Assembly: GCF_042686195.1 (NCBI RefSeq)
Contig: NZ_JBHUOQ010000005.1
Coordinates: forward strand, 229,236 to 293,235
DNA: 64,000 nucleotides
Source: Corticicoccus populi
Lineage (GTDB): Bacteria > Bacillota > Bacilli > Staphylococcales > Salinicoccaceae
Direction: 5' to 3'
Below are positions 16,727 through 26,038 of this stretch, in pieces. Below the pieces are notes generated by a model. It saw only the letters and a program-made list of their open reading frames with translations. It was not told where the DNA came from and made no database searches. Position numbers and translations under genes: made by a program. How positions within the stretch are numbered: the stretch's first letter is position 1; each line of letters opens with the position of its first letter.

Positions 16727-17656
16727 ATGATTTACATGGATGGTGTCGTAAAACGATACAAAAAGACCATTGCCCTCGACCATTTTACTTTTGAGGCAAG
16801 ACCCAATGAGATTGTCGGGCTTCTCGGTCCGAACGGCTGTGGTAAAACTACTGCGATTAACTGTATGTTGTCACTGCTGACATTTGACCAGGGAAAAATC
16901 ACAGTCTTTGACCAGCCTGTCAATCCGAACAATAACAAAGCAAAAAGACGGATCGGCATTGTACCGCAGGAGCTTGCATTATTCGAAAAGTTAAATGTCT
17001 ATGAAAATATTGATTTTTACTGCGGACTTTATGTTTCCGATAAAAAAGAACGTAAAGCACTCGTTGAAGAGGCTATTGAATTTGTCGGTCTTGAAAAATA
17101 TAAAAAATTTGCCCCGAAACAGTTAAGCGGCGGTTTAAAGCGGAGACTGAATATCGCATGCGGTATCTCACATAAACCGGACCTTCTATTTTTAGATGAA
17201 CCTACCGTTGCGGTGGATGCACAAAGCCGTAACTTCATTTTGGAAGGCGTTAAAAAGATGAAGGAAAACGGCACAACAGTAATTTATACAACACATTACC
17301 TGGAAGAAGCTGAGGATTTATGTGACAGACTCGTGATTATGGACGGCGGCAGAAATGTTGCCCAGGGCACACTCAATGAACTTCAACGTTCAATCTCCAC
17401 ACAGGAGTCAATCACAATCAGTTTTATCGACGACAGTGAAGGGCTGAAAACACAGTTACAAGAGATTCCGCATGTGATTAAAGTATTGGAAAAAAATGAT
17501 GCTTTTGAAATTCACTTTGAAAAGAGTCAGAATAATTTATCAAACTTAATAAAATTTGTTGATGAACATCAACTTACCTATTCACAAATATCAAGTGAGA
17601 AACCATCATTGTCAAATATCTTCCTGGAACTCACCGGTAAGGAGCTGAGGGACTGA
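16727..17656 (+). CDS. ABC exporter ATP-binding protein
   Basis: A 309-residue ATPase of the ABC-2/drug-exporter type. Walker A GPNGCGKTT (about 36-44), the Q-loop region VPQELALFEKLNVYENI, signature LSGGLKRRLNIA, Walker B LLFLDEPTVAVDAQS and the H-loop TTHYLEEAE are all present. AGGAGG precedes the ATG. It overlaps the next gene by one base (TGATG). It is the first gene of a three-gene exporter divergent from the two-component system; the substrate (lipid, peptide or drug) is unknown. Confidence 0.93.
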   Translation: MIYMDGVVKRYKKTIALDHFTFEARPNEIVGLLGPNGCGKTTAINCMLSLLTFDQGKITVFDQPVNPNNNKAKRRIGIVPQELALFEKLNVYENIDFYCGLYVSDKKERKALVEEAIEFVGLEKYKKFAPKQLSGGLKRRLNIACGISHKPDLLFLDEPTVAVDAQSRNFILEGVKKMKENGTTVIYTTHYLEEAEDLCDRLVIMDGGRNVAQGTLNELQRSISTQESITISFIDDSEGLKTQLQEIPHVIKVLEKNDAFEIHFEKSQNNLSNLIKFVDEHQLTYSQISSEKPSLSNIFLELTGKELRD

Positions 17657-18708
17657 TGCATACCCTTCGAATCGCTTATTATATGCTCTTAATCAGTTTC
17701 AAGGATTTTGGATACTGGTTTTGGACATTGTGTTACCCATTACTGATGGCCACACTTTTTATGCTGACTGCTTCAAGTATCGACAGTGCAGAAATTCAAG
17801 ACATAGAAGTCGGTGTAGAAGACGGTCACCCTTATATCGAAGCGTTCAACAGTATTGACTTTATGAATGTACATGAGACAACAGAAAATGAAGGACTGGA
17901 TATGCTGAACGACGATGAAATCACCGGTTTTATTACAGCAGATCAGAATTTAATCGTAAATGAATCCGGATTTGAAGAAACTGTACTTGAGTCTGTGCTC
18001 AATCAAATGACTCAAATGACAACGTCCGGCATTCCTTTTGAAAATTTTGATTTTACACAGTCATTTACCGCCCAGACGGATTTGAACTCCGACCCGGCAA
18101 CAATTATGTTTTATTCACTGATTGCGATGACGACTTTTTACAGCATGTTTTCAAGTATAGACCTTATATCTTCCGTGCAGCCGAACCTGTCCAACCACGG
18201 TGCAAGATTTAATGCGACACCATTCAGCAAATTCAAGTTTTTATTTGCGAATTCAATCGGGGCACTGCTCTTGGGGTTATTCTCAAATATACTCGTCATT
18301 GTCTATTTAATGATATTTAACGACACTACACTGTTCGAAAATTTCGGCAGAACATTTCTGTTAATTTTAGTGGCGAACATCTCTGCGATTGGTATCGGTT
18401 TTGCGATCGGCCTGATTCCGAAACTGAGTGTAAACTTTAAAACAGTGACTGCAGTCATTACTGTCATTTTCCTCGCCTTTTTGTCAGGGATGGCGGGACC
18501 AGATTTGAAAAATTTACTTGATGAACATGTCCCCATTTTAAATACACTAAACCCTGTTGCACGTGTGACAGATACGATGCTCCGCATCAATATTTTAAAT
18601 AATTACAGCGATTACTGGACAACGATTCTTTACCTTGCAGGTATCGGATTATTCTTCTTCCTGTTGTCATTAATTGCTTTAAGGAGGAAACAATATGACA
18701 GTATTTAA
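17656..18708 (+). CDS. ABC-2 type permease subunit
   Basis: A 350-residue membrane protein with one N-terminal helix (about 15-37), an external segment of about 120 residues and five to six helices from about 150 to the end. This is the layout of ABC-2 exporters. It is the first of two unlike permease subunits, coupled to the ATPase by a one-base overlap and to the next permease by a 14-base overlap. Confidence 0.88.
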   Translation: MHTLRIAYYMLLISFKDFGYWFWTLCYPLLMATLFMLTASSIDSAEIQDIEVGVEDGHPYIEAFNSIDFMNVHETTENEGLDMLNDDEITGFITADQNLIVNESGFEETVLESVLNQMTQMTTSGIPFENFDFTQSFTAQTDLNSDPATIMFYSLIAMTTFYSMFSSIDLISSVQPNLSNHGARFNATPFSKFKFLFANSIGALLLGLFSNILVIVYLMIFNDTTLFENFGRTFLLILVANISAIGIGFAIGLIPKLSVNFKTVTAVITVIFLAFLSGMAGPDLKNLLDEHVPILNTLNPVARVTDTMLRINILNNYSDYWTTILYLAGIGLFFFLLSLIALRRKQYDSI

Positions 18709-19825
18709 AGGTATTCTCCTCCACTTTTGGAAGTATAAATTTATGATTGTCGGACTAACCGCCGTATTCTTCAGCTTCGCTGTAATATTCTCACTGGACC
18801 GGGGTGCCGACTCCTTTGAAAGTGCGAGCCTTGATATTACGATTGTTAATCCGACAGATTCAGAAATTGCCGGCGGCTTAATCGAATATCTCGAACAGGA
18901 TAACAATGTGGAAGTCGTCAGTGAAGTAGACACCAGTGCTTTAGAAGAAGATGTCTATCTGCAGATGAAACACGGTGCACTGCTGATAGACCCGGATATT
19001 GACTCACGGTTCGAGTCAGGTGCTGATACAGTGGAAGTCATTACAGATCCGAGAAACCCGTCGAGTCTGCAGCTTGAAAATGAGGTGAATAAGTTCTTCT
19101 CATTTCTGAGCGCCGAATACAATTATTCAGGGGAAATTGATACTGCACATATTATTGACATCATGAACCAGGAAATTGATGTTGAAATTGCGGACCCGGA
19201 TTCCCTGTCAACGCAGGACTCATTTCAATATATGCAGACGTTTACAAACTTTGCCGGCTACTGGATTATGCTCTTCATGCTCATGCTGATTGGTAATGTA
19301 ATGACTGAATTTAACCAGCCGGAACTTAAAAAGAGGATTCATGTATCCCCGTATAAAACATCAAGCTATACGCTTCAAATGATTTCAGCACAGGGTGTTA
19401 TTGCATTATTTGTTGTATTGGTCATGTTTTTCGGCGGTATATTCATCCGGTCCGATAATTTAAGTGATGTCCCGCTCGGTAAAATGTTTACCGCAATGGT
19501 TTTAATCAGTATTTTCACACTGGCACTCCATTATGTCATCGGTGCCGTCACAACCAATAAATATATCATCAACGGTCTTGCGAACTTTATTTCCATAGGT
19601 ATGGCATTTATCTCAGGAGTTATGATTCCTGCAGAAGTCCTCGGAGACTCTGTGCAGAGAGTGGCACAATTCCTGCCGCTGTATCATTTCACTCAGATCT
19701 ATGCAGAACCTGATATCACATGGACAGAAGCACTCCAGCCGATTTCCATCCTCGTACTGTTTATCATCGCCTTTTTGATTATCGGCATGATACTCGAGAA
19801 CAAGAAAAAGAGTACTTCGAGTTAA
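18695..19825 (+). CDS. ABC-2 type permease subunit
   Basis: A 376-residue ABC-2 permease with the same plan as the preceding gene: an N-terminal helix (about 17-33), an acidic external domain, then six helices from about 188. AAGGAGG lies before the ATG inside the previous gene. Together with its neighbour it forms the likely heterodimeric channel. A 30-base palindrome follows 10 bases after the stop. Confidence 0.88.
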   Translation: MTVFKGILLHFWKYKFMIVGLTAVFFSFAVIFSLDRGADSFESASLDITIVNPTDSEIAGGLIEYLEQDNNVEVVSEVDTSALEEDVYLQMKHGALLIDPDIDSRFESGADTVEVITDPRNPSSLQLENEVNKFFSFLSAEYNYSGEIDTAHIIDIMNQEIDVEIADPDSLSTQDSFQYMQTFTNFAGYWIMLFMLMLIGNVMTEFNQPELKKRIHVSPYKTSSYTLQMISAQGVIALFVVLVMFFGGIFIRSDNLSDVPLGKMFTAMVLISIFTLALHYVIGAVTTNKYIINGLANFISIGMAFISGVMIPAEVLGDSVQRVAQFLPLYHFTQIYAEPDITWTEALQPISILVLFIIAFLIIGMILENKKKSTSS

Positions 19826-19835
19826 AAGCTGAAAT

Positions 19836-19865
19836 CCGGGTATAGTATTAAAATACTATACCCGG
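19836..19865. repeat. 30-base perfect inverted repeat
   Basis: The arms CCGGGTATAGTATT and AATACTATACCCGG flank AA. There is no T run after it, so it is a poor intrinsic terminator on the plus strand. It may end the exporter transcript, act as an operator, or protect the 5' end of the small gene that starts 18 bases later. Confidence 0.6.
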
Positions 19866-19883
19866 GGCGGGAGGAAGAGATTG

Positions 19884-20033
19884 ATGAAAACCAAAACATT
19901 AAGTGCCATGACTGAGAAAGGTCTGGATAAAAAAATTGCCGAGTTTATGTATGATAATCCGTATGCTGATATTATTGATATTAAATTCAGTTGTGGTAGT
20001 ACACTTGCTGTATTGATTATGTATAAAGACTAA
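19884..20033 (+). CDS. Small Cse60-like protein (49 aa)
   Basis: A 49-residue acidic protein with GGGAGG before its ATG and a perfect terminator right after its stop. The pattern (N-terminal helix with EKGLDKKIAEFM, then IIDIKFSC and LAVLIMYKD strands) resembles the small Cse60 family of spore-formers, which is a guess from the short sequence. A non-spore-forming host would make its role something else. Confidence 0.6.
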   Translation: MKTKTLSAMTEKGLDKKIAEFMYDNPYADIIDIKFSCGSTLAVLIMYKD

Positions 20034-20066
20034 AAAGAGATTGACGGAATTCCGTCAATCTCTTTT
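20033..20066. terminator. Bidirectional terminator
   Basis: A perfect 34-base palindrome centred on GGAATTCC, with arms AAAAGAGATTGACGGAA and its complement. A and T runs at both edges make it work for the small gene on the plus strand and the lactate permease on the minus strand. Confidence 0.9.
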
Positions 20067-20101
20067 ACATACTTTCAAGTTTACACCTGAAAGAAATAAT
20101 A

Positions 20102-21850
20102 TTACCGGCTCAGACTTTCTCTCTGATTATAAGAACGGATAATCATAACAATAATCACGCTTAACAAAGCAACAATAATTATCATACCGATATTCAATCC
20201 AATACCATTCAGCCATACAAAACCAATCGCACCGGCGAGCAGGACATAAAAGGCAGTCGGGATTAACAACTTGGTAATCAACGTACCTTCTTTACCGACA
20301 ACACCTGCCGCTGCACTTGCTGCAACAATATTATGCACACAAATCATATTTCCTGCAGCACCACCGACCGCCTGGAGTGCAACAATGATAATCGGGTTGG
20401 CACTGATTGTATCCGCTACTCCAAACTGGAACAAGCCGAACATCATGTTACTTACGGTATTACTTCCTGCGGCAAAGGCACCAATGGCACCAATGGTTGG
20501 TGATATGAGCGGCCAGCTGTCTCCGAATAAATTCGCAGCACCCTCAGCAAGCACAATCGGCATCGAGTCAAAACCGCCTGTGTTCAGTCCGGAATTAATA
20601 AATACCTGAACGAGCGGGACTGACACAATCAATGCACTCATCGCTGCAACAATCGTTTTACCGGAAACCTTAAACGCCTCCCCCATACCCCTTAAATCCA
20701 CTTTATGAATGACACCGCTGATTAAAGCCACAACGATAAAAACAGTACCCGGAATCATCAAAGGAGATACATTGTGATTAATCCCCGTTCCGAGAATGTC
20801 ATTAAATACAAGTTCCCACGAAGACAGAATTCCTCTAATTCCGAGTTCATGAATTCTTGTTAAAATTAAAAGAACCGCGACTAAAATATAAGGCATCCAA
20901 GCTTTTATTAATGATAAATTTTTATTCACTTTCGTTTCAACACTGATATCACTTAACCATGAGCTGTCCCATTTCTGTTTCGGTGCAAAATCAAATGTAT
21001 CTTTCGGCATCAGGAAACCTTTCTTAGCAAGCGGCACTACTATCGCAAGACCTATCAGTCCACCGAGTATGGATGGAAATTCCGGCCCGATGAAGTTTGC
21101 TACAAGCATGTAAGGAATCACAAACATTAACCCGGCAAAAATTGCAAACGGCCAGATTTTAAATCCTTCAAGAAAACTTTTCTTTTCACCAAAAAACCGG
21201 GTGAGCATCGCTACCATAAAGAGTGGTATAAACACACCGACCATCCCGTGAAAAATAGAGACCTGTGCACCAATGTCAAAAATTAAGGAAGACAATTCCA
21301 TATTTTGACCTGCTAAATATGTATCAACAATCGGCTGATTTTCAAGGCTCGTATTCACACCAACAAGGATCGGTGTTCCAACAGCCCCGTATGATACCGG
21401 CGTAGACTGCAGTATGACTGCCACCATAACCGCTGCAAGTGCCGGGAATCCGAGTGCGATTAACAAAGGACCCACAATGGTTGCCGGCGCACCCCAGCCT
21501 GCGGCACCTTCTAAAAATGTACCGAAAAGCCATGCCACAATAATTGCCTGGACACGTCTGTCCGGAGAAATGCTCGTAAACGACGCACGGATAACATCAA
21601 CTGCACCGCTTTCCTTCATCACATTCAAAAGCAGTACAGCCCCGAATACAATGACACCTACTTCAAGAGCAGTCAGTGCTCCTTTAATTGAAGCAGCGAG
21701 AATTTCCGTTCCGCCCATCTGCCAGCCGAAATATGCAATCAACACGGTGATGATAAAGCTGAACAGCATTCCGCGCCGGGCTGAGTATTTTAAAATAACT
21801 AAAAAGAAAAATATTGATATAATCGGCAGTAAACTAAATAATACCTGCAT
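20102..21850 (-). CDS. lctP: L-lactate permease
   Basis: A 582-residue transporter of the LctP family that takes up L-lactate (also glycolate) with protons. Many hydrophobic helices are spread over the whole length; the family block FLEGAAGWGAPATIVGPLLIALGFP is at about residues 114-138, with GAVGTPILVG and the late AAGSNTVSNMMFG and AVGGAAGNMICVHNIVAA blocks. Upstream are a consensus promoter, a cre site in its spacer and a LutR-like operator right after the predicted transcription start. Confidence 0.95.
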   Translation of the reverse strand: MQVLFSLLPIISIFFFLVILKYSARRGMLFSFIITVLIAYFGWQMGGTEILAASIKGALTALEVGVIVFGAVLLLNVMKESGAVDVIRASFTSISPDRRVQAIIVAWLFGTFLEGAAGWGAPATIVGPLLIALGFPALAAVMVAVILQSTPVSYGAVGTPILVGVNTSLENQPIVDTYLAGQNMELSSLIFDIGAQVSIFHGMVGVFIPLFMVAMLTRFFGEKKSFLEGFKIWPFAIFAGLMFVIPYMLVANFIGPEFPSILGGLIGLAIVVPLAKKGFLMPKDTFDFAPKQKWDSSWLSDISVETKVNKNLSLIKAWMPYILVAVLLILTRIHELGIRGILSSWELVFNDILGTGINHNVSPLMIPGTVFIVVALISGVIHKVDLRGMGEAFKVSGKTIVAAMSALIVSVPLVQVFINSGLNTGGFDSMPIVLAEGAANLFGDSWPLISPTIGAIGAFAAGSNTVSNMMFGLFQFGVADTISANPIIIVALQAVGGAAGNMICVHNIVAASAAAGVVGKEGTLITKLLIPTAFYVLLAGAIGFVWLNGIGLNIGMIIIVALLSVIIVMIIRSYNQRESLSR

Positions 21851-21882
21851 AATAAAACCCCTCTCATGACGCCGAAGTCATC

Positions 21883-21899
21883 TAGTCATCTGATGACTA
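21883..21899. promoter_or_regulatory. Operator of the LutR/FadR-type repressor
   Basis: A perfect inverted repeat TAGTCATC-T-GATGACTA. Its core TCATC-N-GATGA is, as I recall, the site described for B. subtilis LutR. It lies directly downstream of the predicted lctP transcription start, a typical repressor position. Confidence 0.7.
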
Positions 21900-21907
21900 A
21901 TAACTGT

Positions 21908-21936
21908 ATTTTATGAAATCGCTTTCCATTTGTCAA
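21908..21936 (-). promoter_or_regulatory. SigA promoter of lctP with internal cre site
   Basis: On the minus strand TTGACA (21931-21936), 17 bases, TAAAAT (21908-21913). The spacer contains TGAAATCGCTTTCC (plus strand 21914-21927), which fits the cre consensus TGWAANCGNTNWCA except at the last base. This predicts CcpA repression when better sugars are present, combined with lactate-relieved repression. Confidence 0.75.
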
Positions 21937-21953
21937 TGCTTCTTCACAAATTT

Positions 21954-22643
21954 TTACAAATGCTTTAACAATGTTTTCTCTACACTGTCCAAATGTGCAT
22001 GCATTGCTTGTTCCGCTCCAAAAGCATCCCCATCTCTCACTGCCCGATAAATAGCGGAGTGTTGTTCATAAATATTTTGTATCGTCTCAACCTTATTGTA
22101 CAGCCATATACGTCTTGTTTCCCTCATCCCTTCAATCATGATTCCGGAAATATTTTCAAGCAGTTCAATCAGCATCGGGTTGGAAGATGCCTTTGCAATC
22201 ATGACGTGGAACTCATAATCCGCCTTCTCCCCGAGCGAATCATCATCTACTACAGTATGCATCTCTTCAAGTACACGCTCGAGCTCAACCAGCTCCTCCT
22301 CTGTGATTCGTCTCGCGGCAATCGCAGCGCATCCCGTTTCCACAATCCTTCTGACTTCAAGCAGATTTTTAATATCTGCCTTGTTCAGTACCTGAACTTT
22401 AAATTCTAAGTTAATAGACTCTCCGGATTTTACAAATGTACCCTGACCGTGCTTAACTTCAACAATTCCCATCATTTTCAAGCTGTTCAATGCTTCTCTG
22501 ACTGAAGCGGCAGAAACACTGTACTCTTCTGCAAGCTTCGTAATGGCAGGCAGTCTGTCCCCGGGTGCAAGAGTTCCTTCCTTTATTTTTTGAATGATCA
22601 AATCGACAATTTCCTCATAAATCTTTTTCTTTGATATCTCCAT
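21954..22643 (-). CDS. GntR-family (FadR subfamily) repressor, LutR-like
   Basis: A 229-residue regulator. The winged helix at 1-75 shows GDRLPAITKLAEEYSVSAASVREAL and the wing GIVEVKHGQGTFV. A helical FCD effector domain follows, with the metal-binding Asp/His pattern (DYEFHVMIA, then EQHSAIYRAV and the final MHAHL). It lies upstream of and on the same strand as lctP, with the operator in between; lactate would be the expected effector. GGTGA precedes the ATG. Confidence 0.88.
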   Translation of the reverse strand: MEISKKKIYEEIVDLIIQKIKEGTLAPGDRLPAITKLAEEYSVSAASVREALNSLKMMGIVEVKHGQGTFVKSGESINLEFKVQVLNKADIKNLLEVRRIVETGCAAIAARRITEEELVELERVLEEMHTVVDDDSLGEKADYEFHVMIAKASSNPMLIELLENISGIMIEGMRETRRIWLYNKVETIQNIYEQHSAIYRAVRDGDAFGAEQAMHAHLDSVEKTLLKHL

Positions 22644-22671
22644 ATATTATTCACCATCTTAAATGTTTGTA

Positions 22672-22700
22672 TTGATTCTGCCTTTAAATCTAATTATATT
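22672..22700 (+). promoter_or_regulatory. Putative SigA promoter of fda
   Basis: TTGATT (22672-22677), 17-base spacer, TATATT (22695-22700). A short inverted repeat TCCC-N6-GGGA lies downstream at 22720-22733. Confidence 0.55.
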
Positions 22701-22772
22701 GCATATTGAAGTTTTGTCATCCCTGTATCGGGAATAGTAGTATTGAATATATTTTTTAAGGAGTGATTTTGA

Positions 22773-23663
22773 ATGAATCAAGAGCAGTTTAACAGAATGA
22801 AGAATGATGACGGGTTTATTGCGGCACTGGACCAAAGCGGCGGATCCACACCGAAAGCACTGAAAGCATACGGAATTTCTGAAGATGCCTACTCCACCGA
22901 AGAAGAAATGTTTGATTTAGTCCATAAAATGCGGGCAAGAATTATCACTGCACCTTCTTTTAATAAAGAACGCATACTCGGCGCGATTTTATTTGAACAG
23001 ACGATGGACAGAGAAATCGAAGGTAAATATACTGCGGAATATCTTGCAGATAAAGGGATTGTCCCTTTCCTTAAAATCGATAAAGGTCTTGCCGATGAAA
23101 CGGACGGTGTTCAGCTGATGAAACCTGTACCGGATTTGGATGATTTACTGCACCGTGCTGTGGAACGCGGTGTTTTCGGTACTAAAATGCGCTCAAATAT
23201 TTTGTCAGCAAATGAGACCGGCATAAAATCCGTAGTGGAACAACAGTTTGAAGTCGGTAAACGGATTACTCAGTCCGGGCTCGTTCCAATTATCGAACCT
23301 GAAGTAAATGTTTACTCTGAAGATAAGGCGGATTCTGAGGAAATATTAAAAAATGAAATCATCAATCACCTGAACCAGCTCGATGATGATGAATTTGTTA
23401 TGTTGAAATTATCTATTCCGACAAAAGCAAATCTCTACAAAGAACTCATTGATCATCCGCAGGTACTTCGTGTCGTTGCCTTGTCAGGCGGATATACAAG
23501 ACGGGAAGCGAATGAGAAACTAAAAGAAAATGACGGCTTAATCGCAAGCTTCTCAAGAGCTCTCGCTTCAGAGTTAAAAGAAGACTTAACTGACGATGAA
23601 TTTGATACTTCTTTAAATGATGCTGTTGAATCTATCTTTGATGCTTCAACAAACAAAAACTAA
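22773..23663 (+). CDS. fda: Fructose-bisphosphate aldolase, class I
   Basis: A 296-residue class I (Schiff base) aldolase of glycolysis, the kind found in staphylococci. It begins with NQEQFNRMKNDDGFIAALDQSGGSTPKAL, has FLKIDKGL and EPEVN, and the probable Schiff-base Lys in MLKLSIPTK. AAGGAGTGA precedes the ATG. It is single, with its own promoter and terminator. Confidence 0.95.
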   Translation: MNQEQFNRMKNDDGFIAALDQSGGSTPKALKAYGISEDAYSTEEEMFDLVHKMRARIITAPSFNKERILGAILFEQTMDREIEGKYTAEYLADKGIVPFLKIDKGLADETDGVQLMKPVPDLDDLLHRAVERGVFGTKMRSNILSANETGIKSVVEQQFEVGKRITQSGLVPIIEPEVNVYSEDKADSEEILKNEIINHLNQLDDDEFVMLKLSIPTKANLYKELIDHPQVLRVVALSGGYTRREANEKLKENDGLIASFSRALASELKEDLTDDEFDTSLNDAVESIFDASTNKN

Positions 23664-23700
23664 GAAGCCAAATTAGAAACAAAATTATAAATTTTTTATT

Positions 23701-23750
23701 GAACGAATGATTGTCTCAGCTGAATATGACTTTCATTCGTTCATATTTTA
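23701..23750 (+). terminator. Terminator of fda
   Basis: The arms GAACGAATGA (23701-23710) and TCATTCGTTC (23733-23742), then ATATTTTATT. The loop is 22 bases, longer than usual. Confidence 0.7.
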
Positions 23751-23768
23751 TTGTTGGGAGGATTTTCA

Positions 23769-24545
23769 ATGTGTCTCATTAACTTTCAATTCGGGGACCA
23801 TCCTGAATATAAACTGATTGTTGCTGCAAATCGTGATGAATCTTACGACCGTCCGACAAAGGAAGTTCATTACTGGGATGATGAACCGTATATTTTAGCA
23901 GGCAGAGATTTACGCGGCATGGGGACATGGCTTGGTATTACTAAAACAGGCCGGATTGCTATGCTGACTAATATCAGAACAGACAAAGAAATGCTTGAGT
24001 CATACCGTAAAACACGCGGAGAACTGGTCAGTGGATTTTTAAGCAGCAGTGCAGCTCCTGAAGAATACTTATCTCAATTGATTCCGGACAGCGGCGAATA
24101 TGCAGGATTTAACCTGCTCGTCGGTGATGCAGATCATCTATACTACATGAACAATTATGAAAATCAGATTGTACAGGTGACGGATGGTGTACACGGCCTC
24201 AGTAATCATTATCTTGATACAGATTGGCCGAAAGTCATACGTGGTATGAGTCTTCTTGAATCACTGACAGCAGAAGCATTTGATACTGAAGCAGTATTTG
24301 ATTTACTCAGAGACAAAGAAAAAGCAACGGACTCAGAACTCCCAGAAACCGGACTGTCCAGGGGACTTGAATACGCGCTTTCCTCTATGTTTATCGATAC
24401 ACCCTACTACGGCACCAGATGTTCTACCGTACTGACGGTCTCTCATGACAATGAAGTCCGCTTATCAGAACGCACATACCTTCATGATGACGCGACAGGC
24501 CAGGTTGACTATGATTTTAAAATTGACAGCGGGGCAGCAGGCTAG
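23769..24545 (+). CDS. NRDE family protein (TANGO2-like)
   Basis: A 258-residue protein of the NRDE family. It begins Met-Cys-Leu-Ile, so removal of Met would expose an N-terminal Cys, the expected nucleophile of this Ntn-hydrolase-like fold. The name-giving NRDE is at about 29-32 (AANRDES), with GTWLGIT and GELVSGFL further on. GGGAGGA lies before the ATG at 23769; an in-frame TTG six codons earlier lacks such a site. It ends in a CTAG shared with the stop of the convergent PLD gene. The biological role of bacterial members is uncertain. Confidence 0.85.
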   Translation: MCLINFQFGDHPEYKLIVAANRDESYDRPTKEVHYWDDEPYILAGRDLRGMGTWLGITKTGRIAMLTNIRTDKEMLESYRKTRGELVSGFLSSSAAPEEYLSQLIPDSGEYAGFNLLVGDADHLYYMNNYENQIVQVTDGVHGLSNHYLDTDWPKVIRGMSLLESLTAEAFDTEAVFDLLRDKEKATDSELPETGLSRGLEYALSSMFIDTPYYGTRCSTVLTVSHDNEVRLSERTYLHDDATGQVDYDFKIDSGAAG

Positions 24546-26002
24546 AATGTCGAGAGCCCTGCTGCCTCCTGTATTCTGTACATTATTGTTTTCATCCAGC
24601 TGTCTTCTGCATACGTTTCATATTCAACTGTGTATGTGCCGTCCTCATTATTCCAGATGCGGTTATAATATTGGAGTACTTCATCCATGACCGCTTCATC
24701 TCTATGTCCCGTCACCACAACATTTGTTTCTAAATTATAATCCTCAATATTCCGTCTCGTAAAATTAGAAGATCCCGCCGTAACAGCTACTTCATCTCCT
24801 GTTTCAACAATCATTATTTTTGAATGGTACTGCTCGCCATGTGATTCATACCACCTGATTTCAGGCGGTGTATCCATTTTCATTAACTCTGCTGCCACCG
24901 GCCGGTTCGGGATACCGTTCTTTTCATTACCGAACGCATCCTGGTTGACATCGAGAATCATCTGGACACTGACACCGCGTTCGAGAGCTTCCTTTAATGC
25001 CCCGATAACATCCCGGTCGGACAGGTAAAACATACCGATTTTAATACTGTCAGCCTCACCGGCAGTTTCCATCATTTCAATCATACTGTCCTTCACTTTC
25101 TTCTCTGTGACAAGCTGCACTGTGTACGGTCCCGTGTCTGTTTCCGTTTCAACTATAAAATCATCAAACATCGAAGCATCTGCACCGGACATCTCCAGTA
25201 CCGACCGTTCCGACTGAAGCAGGTCATTCAGGATTTCCCCGCTCACTTTAAATGCAATATTCGAATGATAGAAGCTCGCATCATGAGGATTCGCAGACGT
25301 CACCACCGCTTCTTTTTCGTTAATCACAATCTTCCTGTGATTCGCTTTAAAATTTAAAAGACTTAAATACGACCGTATATTCACTTCCGGACCTTCCGGC
25401 CTCAGTGCATTCATCAGCCAGCTGCCCTCTGAAGTCCCGCCCCACTGCAGGTAGGAACGGTAAACACTTGAATATATTGGATTTGAATCACGGAGCGGAC
25501 TGACATCTGTTTCAACCAGGTGAACACCTGCTTCACGCAGCATTTTAAAATGCTCCGGTTCATACGTTCCATAAAATGTATTGAGCCTGTCGGTAATAAA
25601 TACAATATCCATTTCCGGATTTTCACGTTTCTTTTCAGTAATTTTCTCTGCAAATTCCATAGACATCGGCGGGAAATCGAGTTCTGCATTCCCGTGATCA
25701 TAATCATCGTTGAATAAAAACATATCAATAATCAGAAATTCTTCAGCTTCATCAATCATTGTATCAATTTCGTCGAATATTTCCTGTTCGCTTGTTTCAT
25801 CGCCGTTAACATCTGCATAGGTCAAATCAAACAAAAAATCAACTGAATCTGTCTGATATACTTCCCCTTCATAAGATATACCGTCAGGCAGACTCTTAAA
25901 ATGCTGGTACACACCTGTAATAACCGGAATCAAAATTAACAGACCGATAATAAGGCCGAGCCATTTACGTTTCTTTCCCTGCTTCCTTTTTTCCGTATTC
26001 AT
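24542..26002 (-). CDS. Phospholipase D-like membrane protein
   Basis: A 486-residue protein with an N-terminal membrane anchor (about 14-32) and two PLD half-sites: NHRKIVINEKEAVVTSAN at about 240 and YHSKIMIVETGDEVAVTAGSSN at about 400, both keeping the His and Lys of the HKD motif. The sequence is like cardiolipin synthase-related enzymes but is not a standard Cls; the active domain should face outward. It is the last gene of a likely operon with the RDD protein and the frame-interrupted membrane gene. No T-rich terminator was seen at its end, which overlaps the opposite gene by four bases. Confidence 0.82.
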   Translation of the reverse strand: MNTEKRKQGKKRKWLGLIIGLLILIPVITGVYQHFKSLPDGISYEGEVYQTDSVDFLFDLTYADVNGDETSEQEIFDEIDTMIDEAEEFLIIDMFLFNDDYDHGNAELDFPPMSMEFAEKITEKKRENPEMDIVFITDRLNTFYGTYEPEHFKMLREAGVHLVETDVSPLRDSNPIYSSVYRSYLQWGGTSEGSWLMNALRPEGPEVNIRSYLSLLNFKANHRKIVINEKEAVVTSANPHDASFYHSNIAFKVSGEILNDLLQSERSVLEMSGADASMFDDFIVETETDTGPYTVQLVTEKKVKDSMIEMMETAGEADSIKIGMFYLSDRDVIGALKEALERGVSVQMILDVNQDAFGNEKNGIPNRPVAAELMKMDTPPEIRWYESHGEQYHSKIMIVETGDEVAVTAGSSNFTRRNIEDYNLETNVVVTGHRDEAVMDEVLQYYNRIWNNEDGTYTVEYETYAEDSWMKTIMYRIQEAAGLSTF

Positions 26003-26038
26003 CCATCCGCCCCCTGCCGTCCCAGTTTAGTAAATTTT

